Part shown: in pieces, positions 1 to 6,398 of the stretch
Position numbering within the stretch: the stretch's first letter is position 1
Layout of the letters: every line of letters begins with the position of its first letter
Assembly (NCBI GenBank): GCA_035279545.1
Contig: DATEHM010000158.1
Span: forward strand, 1-19,400
Reading direction: 5' to 3'
Length of the DNA: 19,400 nt
Source of the DNA: Segetimicrobium sp035279545
GTDB lineage: Bacteria; Sysuimicrobiota; Sysuimicrobiia; Sysuimicrobiales; Segetimicrobiaceae
Translations under genes and position numbers: made by a program
The notes under the pieces: generated by a model
Told to the model about the DNA's origin: nothing
The model's database searches: none
Seen by the model: only the letters and a program-made list of their open reading frames with translations

Positions 1-162
1 CAGGTGCAGGGACTGATGAGGCAGGCAATCGGATAAAGGCAGGCGGGGAATGTCTGACACCACCACCAGTTCCATACCCACAGCCTTCTCGCTGCCCCCT
101 CTAACTCCATTCCATGTCATTTCTCGGACACACACCTAGCGGACATCTCCCTCGGCCCCCTC
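1..162. other. no gene recognised
   Basis: This stretch lies downstream of the chrA stop codon. I see no open reading frame with recognisable content, no RNA gene and no clear terminator hairpin with a T-run. Confidence 0.5.
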
Positions 163-1347
163 TCATTTCACAAAGACCCACGTGGGTTTGAGCAGTTGGA
201 ATCCGATCAACCCAATCACCGCGGTGATGGCCACCAACAGCGGATTGCTGACCTTCCAGCGGGCCCAGCGCGACCATGCCCATCACCCCGATGAGCGCGG
301 TGAGCCAGTCCTCGATCGCGATTCTCCCCAACAGCACCCCGGCACCCAGGATCGCCCCAATCGCCGCTGCGTAGGCACCTTTCACGAAGCCCTGGATATT
401 CGGATGCTCCCGATGGCGGATCAGGATCGGTGCGACCATGAGCACGAGGAGAAAGGACGGCAGGAAGATGCCGATGGTCGACAAGAGCGATCCCCAAAAA
501 CCCGTCACCACGTATCCGACGAACGTCGCGGTGATCACCACCGGCCCCGGGCTCAGCATGCCCATCGCCACCGCGACGAGGAACTGCTGTCCGCTCAGCC
601 AGCCCGTCTGCTGGACCAGCCCTTTCTCGAGGAAGGGGACGATCACGAGGCCGCTCCCGAACGTGAGACTCCCCGCCTTCTGAAAGAAGACGGCTAGCTG
701 GCCGAGGATGGAGCCCGTCGGCACAATCACCGCCCCCGCCTTGGCGGCGACCCCGGCCAGCAGCGGGGGGGGTGGCACCCCCGATCGTCTACGGAACAGC
801 GTCCCGTACTAGGCAATCCCGATCGCGCCCGAGACGAGGAACAAGAGCGCCGCCTCGGCCTGCAGGGCGACCGTGACGACGAAGCATCCTGCGGCGATGA
901 CCCACTGCAGGCGATCCTCCATGCCCAGCCTGGCCAACCGGTAGCATGAATACACGATGAGGGCAATGACGGCCGGGCTCACCCCGTAGAAGATGGCTTT
1001 GACGGGCGGGGGGTCGCCAGTGGACGTACCGCGCCCCCACCGCGGCCACGAGGAGAAAGTTGGGCAGGATGAACGCCCAGCCTCCGGCCCACGCGCCCCA
1101 GAACCCGCCGCGAATGTAGGGGATGAAGATGCCCACCTGAATGGCCAGCGGCTCGGGAAGCGATTGGCACACCGCCACCCCCTCTCGGAACTCTTCCCTG
1201 CTGAGCCACCGGCGTTCTTGGACGAGGTTCCTTCTCCATCTGCCCGACGAGGGCCACGGGGCCACCGAAACCGATGGCGCCGAGGCGGAGGTAGTAGACG
1301 ACGAGATCCCGCAGGGGCACCCGACGCGCCATTTCTCGACCGCTCAT
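163..1347 (-). pseudogene. chrA: chromate transporter ChrA (CHR family), two-domain, with frameshifts and an in-frame stop
   Basis: ChrA is an inner-membrane chromate efflux protein made of two homologous halves. The first half starts at ATG 1347 and reads LRLGAIGFGGPVALVGQMEKE, the conserved GFGGP motif. It then shifts frame near 1228-1235 into VQERRWLSREEF and IPYIRGGFWGAWAGG, and again in a G-run near 1005-1015 into VKAIFYGVSPAVIALI. An in-frame TAG at 809-811 precedes the second half, which has FQKAGSLTFGSG and AMGMLSPGPVVITATFVGY. A last shift near 262-275 leads to LLKPTWVFVK and the TGA at 163-165. The total span (~395 codons) is that of a normal two-domain ChrA, so only small lesions are present. 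It lies 21 bp behind the beta-propeller gene, as third gene of the leftward chr operon. It is either a decaying gene or mis-sequenced; a split, two-protein CHR pair is possible only if the frameshifts are errors. Confidence 0.85.
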
Positions 1348-1368
1348 TCGCCACCCCCCACCATGACG

Positions 1369-2268
1369 CTAGGTCTCCTCGTACACCGCCGCCCGGCAGC
1401 TGCGCGGGAGGAACACATAGAGGAGCTGTCTGGTGCGGTCAAGGACGGTGGTGTGCGCACCCGCCTCCGTGGCGATCTCTTGCGCGAGCGCCATCTCCCG
1501 GGTATCGATGACGTCGAGGACCCCGGGTTGACCAATGGCCACGTACAGGTGCGATCGATCGGCGTTGTACCAGATCGCGTCCGGCTCTCCGGCGATCGCG
1601 ACGCTGGCGAGTTCCCGGCCGGTCTTCAGGTCAGCCGCGATGACCTCGCCGCCATCGCAGGCGACAAACGCCCGGCCGTGTGCCGGGTCCAGGTCGAGTC
1701 CGTGTGGGCCGGCCGACGACACCGGCCACCGGGCGTGCACTCCCGCCGTATCCGGAGCGAGGACGGCCACGCATGCCGGGTCTCGGATGTTCACGAGGTA
1801 CTGATCGGCATTGAGGTCGTAGGCGCACCAGCGCGGTCTTCCCGGTAGCTCCACGTCGGTGACAACGGACCCTGCGGTGGGGTCGACGAGCCGGGCGCGG
1901 AAATCTTGGACGTCGGCCACCAGGAGCCGCCCGCGGCGTGGATCCCAGGCCAGGCCATTGGGCCTCGGTCCCACGGCGATCTCCTCGATGACGTTCCCTG
2001 AGGTCGCCTCGATGACGAGAACCTTCCCGGCGCCGCGCGCCGCCGCGAAGACGAGCGGCTCTTCCTGAGCGCACAGGACCCCACTCGCTTCCGGACAGCC
2101 TGGGATCGTGCCCCGGTGGACACCACGCTCGCCGTCGATGATTTCTATCGTCCCCATCGCGGTATGCGCCACGAACACCCGTCCGGTCTGAAGATGCACG
2201 TCGCCGTGATCGAACCCGCCGGACGGATGGGGCGGCAGGTTTATTGACCGTAGGCGGCTTAACGTCAC
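1369..2268 (-). CDS. YncE/YVTN-type beta-propeller protein of the chromate operon
   Basis: The product (~299 aa) consists of repeated blades with hydrophobic strands and Asp/Gly turns, for example GTIEIIDGERG, GKVLVIEATSGN, GLAWDPRRGRLLVADV, HGLDLDPAHGRAFVACDGG and LDVIDTRE. This is typical of the YncE / 40-residue YVTN repeat propellers. No signal peptide or membrane segment is visible, so a cytosolic location is inferred. I chose GTG 2268, just after the TAA of the upstream gene at 2274; a GTG at 2307 would add 13 residues but overlap that gene. It lies between the small ChrB-domain gene and chrA on the same strand with short gaps, so it belongs to the same transcript. The biochemical role is unknown; sensing, redox binding or scaffolding are guesses. 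Confidence 0.8.
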   Translation of the reverse strand: MTLSRLRSINLPPHPSGGFDHGDVHLQTGRVFVAHTAMGTIEIIDGERGVHRGTIPGCPEASGVLCAQEEPLVFAAARGAGKVLVIEATSGNVIEEIAVGPRPNGLAWDPRRGRLLVADVQDFRARLVDPTAGSVVTDVELPGRPRWCAYDLNADQYLVNIRDPACVAVLAPDTAGVHARWPVSSAGPHGLDLDPAHGRAFVACDGGEVIAADLKTGRELASVAIAGEPDAIWYNADRSHLYVAIGQPGVLDVIDTREMALAQEIATEAGAHTTVLDRTRQLLYVFLPRSCRAAVYEET

Positions 2269-2273
2269 CGCGT

Positions 2274-2714
2274 TTACCGCCCCTCCGCGACGGGCCGTTG
2301 GCACCACGCATACAGGGCATCGTACAGGGGAGCTTCCAGTCGAATCTTCTCCTGGTCATCGTCGCCGTGGATCAGCGCGAAACCGTGGGCGATCGCTTTC
2401 AGGCCGGCGGCTTCGGGGACGAGATGGATATCCGCGGCAACATCGGCTCCATGCACGATCTTGGCCATTCTCTGCAGGGCGGGATCGGTGAGCGCGTACT
2501 TGACCATGATCGACTCGAAGCTGCACCGGCCGTCGACATGGCCTAACTCGACGCCCTTGACGTCATAGGGAATGGCCTCCTCTCGCTTGGCCACGGCCAG
2601 GACCTCTTCCGCGGGGACGTAGATGAACACGGGGTCCCGGTCGACGAATTTGCGGATGAGCCACGGACACGCGATCCGGTCGACGTTGGCGTTCTTGCGT
2701 GTGACCCACTTCAT
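2274..2714 (-). CDS. stand-alone ChrB C-terminal-domain protein (chromate resistance)
   Basis: The 146-aa product matches the C-terminal domain of ChrB: MKWVTRKNANVDRIACPWLI at the start, then a GH(V)DGRCSFE block with His59, Cys64 and Glu67, and IVHGAD with His88 and Asp91. It lacks the N-terminal region of regulatory ChrB. Start ATG 2714 fits the family start MKWVTR; the reading frame is open further upstream to 2882 but that part is low-complexity and runs through the promoter. It is the first gene of the leftward operon, with a ~92-nt leader after the predicted transcription start. The same domain, with the same KWVTR, DR(I/L)AC and LIR motifs, is found in the divergent full-length ChrB, so the two are probably paralogues. 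A role in chromate handling rather than DNA binding is inferred. Confidence 0.88.
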   Translation of the reverse strand: MKWVTRKNANVDRIACPWLIRKFVDRDPVFIYVPAEEVLAVAKREEAIPYDVKGVELGHVDGRCSFESIMVKYALTDPALQRMAKIVHGADVAADIHLVPEAAGLKAIAHGFALIHGDDDQEKIRLEAPLYDALYAWCQRPVAEGR

Positions 2715-2807
2715 GTCCGACGCCCCCCCGTTCCTCTGTGATGTGCGGCCCCGGCGGCGCTGAGATCGAGAGGGAGCCGCTTCGTTGAAAACTGGACGTA
2801 ATATGTA

Positions 2808-2836
2808 TTGCGCATTGTAGCAATATATGCTACACT
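2808..2836 (+). promoter_or_regulatory. possible rightward promoter of chrB
   Basis: A weak plus-strand pair TTGCGC (2808-2813), 17 bp, TACACT (2831-2836) would start transcription near 2843, a few bases before the chrB ATG at 2849. No Shine-Dalgarno sequence precedes that ATG, so a leaderless or near-leaderless transcript is suggested. Confidence 0.35.
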
Positions 2837-2842
2837 TGTCAA
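2814..2842 (-). promoter_or_regulatory. sigma-70 promoter of the leftward chr operon
   Basis: On the minus strand a perfect -35 TTGACA (2837-2842) is followed after exactly 17 bp by -10 TACAAT (2814-2819, five of six consensus bases). Transcription should start near 2807 and run through the ChrB-domain, propeller and chrA genes. Confidence 0.8.
2816..2834. promoter_or_regulatory. 7-5-7 palindromic operator between divergent chr promoters
   Basis: TGTAGCA (2816-2822) and TGCTACA (2828-2834) form a perfect 7-bp inverted repeat with spacer ATATA. It fills the spacer of the leftward promoter and overlaps its -10; the divergent chrB start is only 15 bp to the right. Binding of a dimer here would block transcription both ways. 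ChrB is the obvious candidate ligand-responsive repressor (inference). Confidence 0.65.
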
Positions 2843-2848
2843 CGTCAA

Positions 2849-3820
2849 ATGTCCTGGGTCGTCTTTTCCTACTCGCTGCCATCTGCGGGGCGCTCGAGTC
2901 CGCGCGTCACGGTGTGGCGCCGCCTGCGGGCCTTGGGAGCCGTGTCGCCCAAAGGGGGCGTCCACGTCTTGCCCGCCCGTGAGGAGTGCGTGGAGGCGTT
3001 CCAGTGGCTGGCCCAGGAGGTCGAGCAGGCGAAAGGGGAGGCCCTGCTCATGCGGGTGGAGCGGTTCGAGGGGATCACCGACGCCCACCTCATCGGGCTC
3101 TTCCAGGAGGCGCGGCGGCGCGAGTACGAGGCGCTGGACGCCCGGGCGGCCGGGCTGGAGAAGTCCCTCCCGGTGAAGACCTCGCGCACCGCGCAGGCCG
3201 AGGCGAGGGCGCGGGACTCCCTCGCCCGCCTGCGCCGCGAGCACGGGGAGATCGCTCGGACGGATTTCTTCGGCTCCCCCGCCGGGATGCGCGCCGCCGC
3301 CCGGCTGGCCCGGATCGAGCGGGGGCTCGCTCCCGCCCCGTCAGCCGAACCCCGGGTTCCCCCCGCCGCGGTCGCGGCGTACCGGGATAAACGGTGGGTG
3401 ACGCGTCCCCATCCCCACGTGGATCGCCTCGCCTGCGCCTGGCTGATCCGACGGTTCATCAACCCCCGCGCGCAGATCCGCTACGCCACCGCGGCGGATG
3501 CCGACGAGGTCGCCTTCGACATGCGGGGCGCGACCTTCGGTCACCGCGGTACCCTCTGCACGTTTGAGACCATGATCAAGGCCTTCGGCCTCGATGACCC
3601 GGGGTTGCGGGCGATCGCGGAAATCGTCCACGAGATCGACCTGCGCGACGGCCGCTACGTGCGCCTGGAGGGTCCGGGGGTCGACGCGATCCTGAAGGGC
3701 TGGCAGGTCTTCCCCGATGCTGAACGCGAGGTTCACGGCCTCGCGCTCTTCGATGGGCTGCACGCCGCCCTCTCTCAGAGTCCCCGCTCGACGCCGGGCA
3801 GGAAGCGACCGGCCCGATGA
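2849..3820 (+). CDS. chrB: ChrB, chromate-responsive regulator, full length
   Basis: The 323-aa product has the two-part ChrB layout. Residues 1-150 hold the N-terminal part (MSWVVFSYSLP, VTVWRRLRALGAV, HVLPAREEC), basic and helical. Residues 182-323 hold the C-terminal ChrB domain (KRWVTRPHPHVDRLACAWLI, FGHRGTLCTFE with His232, Cys237 and Glu240, and IVHEIDLRDG). ChrB is known in chromate-resistance operons as a chromate-sensing transcriptional regulator of chrA. It is divergent from the ChrB-domain/propeller/chrA operon and shares a palindromic operator with it, which fits autoregulation. Start ATG 2849 begins with the family's typical W-(V/L) motif; no Shine-Dalgarno is visible. The linker 95-160 is rich in Arg, Ala and Glu and may be coiled. 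Confidence 0.9.
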   Translation: MSWVVFSYSLPSAGRSSPRVTVWRRLRALGAVSPKGGVHVLPAREECVEAFQWLAQEVEQAKGEALLMRVERFEGITDAHLIGLFQEARRREYEALDARAAGLEKSLPVKTSRTAQAEARARDSLARLRREHGEIARTDFFGSPAGMRAAARLARIERGLAPAPSAEPRVPPAAVAAYRDKRWVTRPHPHVDRLACAWLIRRFINPRAQIRYATAADADEVAFDMRGATFGHRGTLCTFETMIKAFGLDDPGLRAIAEIVHEIDLRDGRYVRLEGPGVDAILKGWQVFPDAEREVHGLALFDGLHAALSQSPRSTPGRKRPAR

Positions 3821-4183
3821 GCCATCCGCACTTCACCCGGGGGTGTTGATCGCCATCTCTCCACCCTTGCCTCCGCCGCTCACATCGGCGTCTTGTGCAC
3901 GGCGGCGCGTGCCCGGTGGAGCTCGCCGCCACTTGGGGGGCGATACCCGCGGACCGGTGAGGAGGGCGCGCACCCATGATCGCCTCAGCCGTTCTCACTC
4001 CTGGGCGTCGGGCCGCGCCTGGAAGTTGAGGGGCTGCGGGTTCCGCCGGGAGCACGTGCCGGACCTGGGCCCGGGCATGGATGGGAGGATGGGCACGGAG
4101 TTCTTTAGGCCGGGACCAGGGGGCAGCCTTAACGGGTTTTTCACGGGAGGAGTGCGGTCGACAAAACGGAAATAGCGGTCAAG
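3821..4183. other. intergenic stretch, no gene recognised
   Basis: About 360 bp separate chrB from the M24 peptidase gene. The open frames here have no recognisable content. A GGGAGGAG at ~4145-4152 is too far (over 30 nt) from the ATG at 4184 to serve it. No T-rich terminator is seen behind chrB. Confidence 0.45.
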
Positions 4184-5330
4184 ATGCTCCCGTTTGATCC
4201 CGAGCGGTTCGCGCGCCTCGTGCGCGCACAGCGGGTCGACGTCGTGCTCGCGAGCACCCGGCACAACGTCCGGTACCTCACCGGGGGCGACTACCTCCCG
4301 TTCTTCGCCCGGGCGTCGTTCGGCGGCGGGCGGTACCTTTCATTCGTCGCGATCCCCTCCGGCCGGCTCGAGACGGCGTTCTACATCGGCCGGCAGGACC
4401 GCATGCTCGACGAGCAAGACTACATCGAGGCGTTCGGCCCGATCTGGATCGCGAATCGGCACTGGGTCCCGCGCGGCCCCAGCATGTCGTCCGACGCGGC
4501 CACCGTGGCGGCGCGGGCGCTGCGCGACCAGGGCCTGGCCGCGGCAACGATCGCCATCGAGTCGTCGTCCCTGCCGCCGGACGCGTACGAGGCCCTGAGG
4601 CGGGAGCTGCCCGAGGCGTCGTTCGTCGACGGGACGCCGCTCCTCGGCGAACTGCGGGCCATCAAACAACCCCACGAGCTGGCCCGGCTGCGGGAGGTAC
4701 ATCGCTTCACCGCGGAGGTGGTCCGACTCGTCTTCCTGCAGAGCCTCGCGACGGAGACGACCCGCCAGGTCGCGGCGGGGGTGGAGCGGCGTGTGGGCGA
4801 GCGCGGCGCCGCTTTCCTCTATTCGCTCGTCAACGTCGGACCGGGCTGCTGCGCGCGCCGCCGTCCGAGGCGTGGGGGCGCGGTCGTCCGATGCACCTGG
4901 ACGTTGGCACCGAGTTGGATGAATACATCGCCGACATCGCGCGGATGGGTTCGGTGGGGAAAGCCGCCGGCCGCGGCCAGCGCGCTGTTCGAGGTGTGCC
5001 TCGCCGCACAGGAGCGCGCCCGCACCACGCTGGGGACCGGCGTGACCTGCGGTGAGTTGTGGCGGGTCGGCAGCGAGGCCATCCGGGTCGGGCCTGGGGC
5101 GGAGTACGGCCGCTTCCTCGCACACGGGCTGGGGATGGTGAGCCCCAGAAGTGACCCGGGAGAGCGTGCGCGCGCTCGAGGCCGGGATGGTCGCTTCAAT
5201 CGAGACCGAGGTGCGGCACCCAGATGTCGGGCATGTCAAAATCGAGGACAGTGTGGTTGTGACCGCGACTGGATGCGAGGGCCTCGGCGACGTCGATCGC
5301 GAGTGGTGCGTCGCCGTGCCGGAGGGTTGA
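4184..5330 (+). pseudogene. M24-family metallopeptidase (Xaa-Pro peptidase / creatinase type), frameshifted
   Basis: The N-terminal creatinase-type domain is intact in one frame: RHNVRYLTGGDYLPFF, AFYIGRQDRM, LGELRAIKQPHELARLREVH. After NVGPG (4841-4848) the frame changes to give LLRAPPSEAWGRGRPMHLDVG and DEYIADIARMGSVG, which contains the first metal-binding Asp residues. A second shift in a G-run (~4955-4962) returns to frame for ALFEVCLAAQERAR and FLAHGLGMVS with the metal His. A third, in a C-run (~5143-5146), gives VTRESVRALEAGMVASIETE, then HPDVGHVKIEDSVVVTATG with the two metal Glu residues, ending at TGA 5328-5330. All active-site blocks are present and the corrected length (~382 aa) is normal, so lesions are single-base. 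It is decaying or mis-sequenced. Substrate (proline peptides or another amide) cannot be told. Confidence 0.82.
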
Positions 5331-5343
5331 GGAGCGCAACGGG

Positions 5344-5466
5344 ATGGAGATGGGAGGCCTCGTCGCTGCGATCGCCGGCGCTGGATGGGGTTTGGGAAAG
5401 GCGCTCGCCGAGCGATTGTTCGCCGAAGGTGCGCGGGACGAGCGCGGGACGTTGACAGCCTCGTAA
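5344..5466 (+). pseudogene. truncated short-chain dehydrogenase (SDR) N-terminus
   Basis: A 40-codon frame starting at ATG 5344 reads through LVAAIAGAGWGLGKALAERL, a Rossmann dinucleotide-binding start with the GxGxGLG pattern of SDR enzymes, followed by FAEGA. It then runs into unrelated residues and a TAA at 5464-5466. The rest of the ~250-aa enzyme is absent, so this is a remnant. It lies 13 bp behind the M24 gene with GAGGAG upstream, suggesting that the two once formed an operon. Confidence 0.6.
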
Positions 5467-5478
5467 GCACCGGTCGCG

Positions 5479-6306
5479 ATGATCGTTCATCTCCTTGACG
5501 GCACGTACGAACTGTTCCGCCAGTTCTACGGCCTTCGCCGGTACACCAAGGGCCAGGATTCGCCCCGCGGTGCGGTTCTCGGCGTTCTGCATTCCGTGCT
5601 GCAGATGATCGAGACGGGGGTCACTCACGTCGGGGTGGCGACCGATCATGTCATCGAGTCCTTCCGCAACGATCTGTGGTCCGGTTACAAGACGGGGGAA
5701 GGCATCGAGCCCGCACTCCTCGCGCAATTCTCCCCGCTCGAGGAAGCGCTCACGGCGATGGGAGTGGTGGTCTGGCCCATGATCGAGCTCGAGGCTGACG
5801 ACGGGCTTGCCTCCGCGGCGCGGATCGCCTCCGGGAATGCGGGCGTGGAAAAAATCTGCATCTGGACGCCCGACAAGGACCTGGCGCAGTGCGTCCATGG
5901 CGAGCGGGTCGTGCAGGTTGATCGCAAAGGGCAGAGGATCCTCGATGCGAAAGGAGTTCGCGCGAAGTTCGGGGTGGAACCCGTCCTGATTCCCGACTTC
6001 CTTGCCCTCGTCGGGGACCCGGCGGACGGATATCCAGGCATCCCGGGGATAGGTCGGGCCACGGCGGCACGGCTGCTGAACCGATACGGCATCATAGAGG
6101 ACTTCCCGCCCGCCGTCCTGGGGGAGGACCGACGCGGCTTGGCGCTCCTATTCAAGGATCTGGCGACGCTCAGGACCGACGCGTGCCTCTTCCGCGACGC
6201 GGACCACCTGCGGTGGCGCGGCCCCACCGAGGCATTCGCGGCGTGTTCGGAGCGCCTGGGAGACGCTCGCCTGCTGGAGCGCTGCCTCAAGGCACAGGTC
6301 GTCTAG
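5479..6306 (+). CDS. 5'-3' exonuclease / flap endonuclease, stand-alone (PolA N-domain homologue)
   Basis: The 275-aa product matches the FEN-type 5' nuclease found as the N-domain of DNA polymerase I and as free enzymes (ExoIX, T5 exonuclease). Metal-site motifs are visible: LLDGT (Asp7), VATDH (Asp56) with FRNDLWSGYKTG after it, LEADDGLAS (Glu105, Asp107, Asp108) and WTPDKDLAQ (Asp132, Asp134). The DNA-binding helix-three-turn-helix GDPADGYPGIPGIGRATA spans 179-196. It would trim flaps or RNA primers in replication and repair. The gene looks intact, starts at ATG 5479 and has no strong Shine-Dalgarno. Its 3' end faces the RND gene across 92 bp that hold short GC palindromes but no clear terminator. 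Confidence 0.88.
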   Translation: MIVHLLDGTYELFRQFYGLRRYTKGQDSPRGAVLGVLHSVLQMIETGVTHVGVATDHVIESFRNDLWSGYKTGEGIEPALLAQFSPLEEALTAMGVVVWPMIELEADDGLASAARIASGNAGVEKICIWTPDKDLAQCVHGERVVQVDRKGQRILDAKGVRAKFGVEPVLIPDFLALVGDPADGYPGIPGIGRATAARLLNRYGIIEDFPPAVLGEDRRGLALLFKDLATLRTDACLFRDADHLRWRGPTEAFAACSERLGDARLLERCLKAQVV

Positions 6307-6398
6307 ACGGAGATGGAAACCTGGGTGGATTCGATCGACGGCCGCCCGGCCTAATCTAAGGGGTAGGGACGGCGCGCCGCGCATCAGGGGCCCCTTCG

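Noticed and set aside
3717..4175. 152-codon rightward ORF overlapping the end of chrB
   Set aside because: It is out of frame over the chrB end, has Arg/Pro/Ser-rich shadow composition and no recognisable motif.
4340..5470. 376-codon leftward ORF opposite the M24 gene
   Set aside because: It is an antisense shadow of GC-rich coding sequence; the sense strand holds all M24 active-site motifs.
6307..6398. GC palindromes (GGCGCGCC, AGGGGCCCCT) between the exonuclease and RND genes as a bidirectional terminator
   Set aside because: The stems are short, without loops or T-runs, and such palindromes are common by chance at this GC content.
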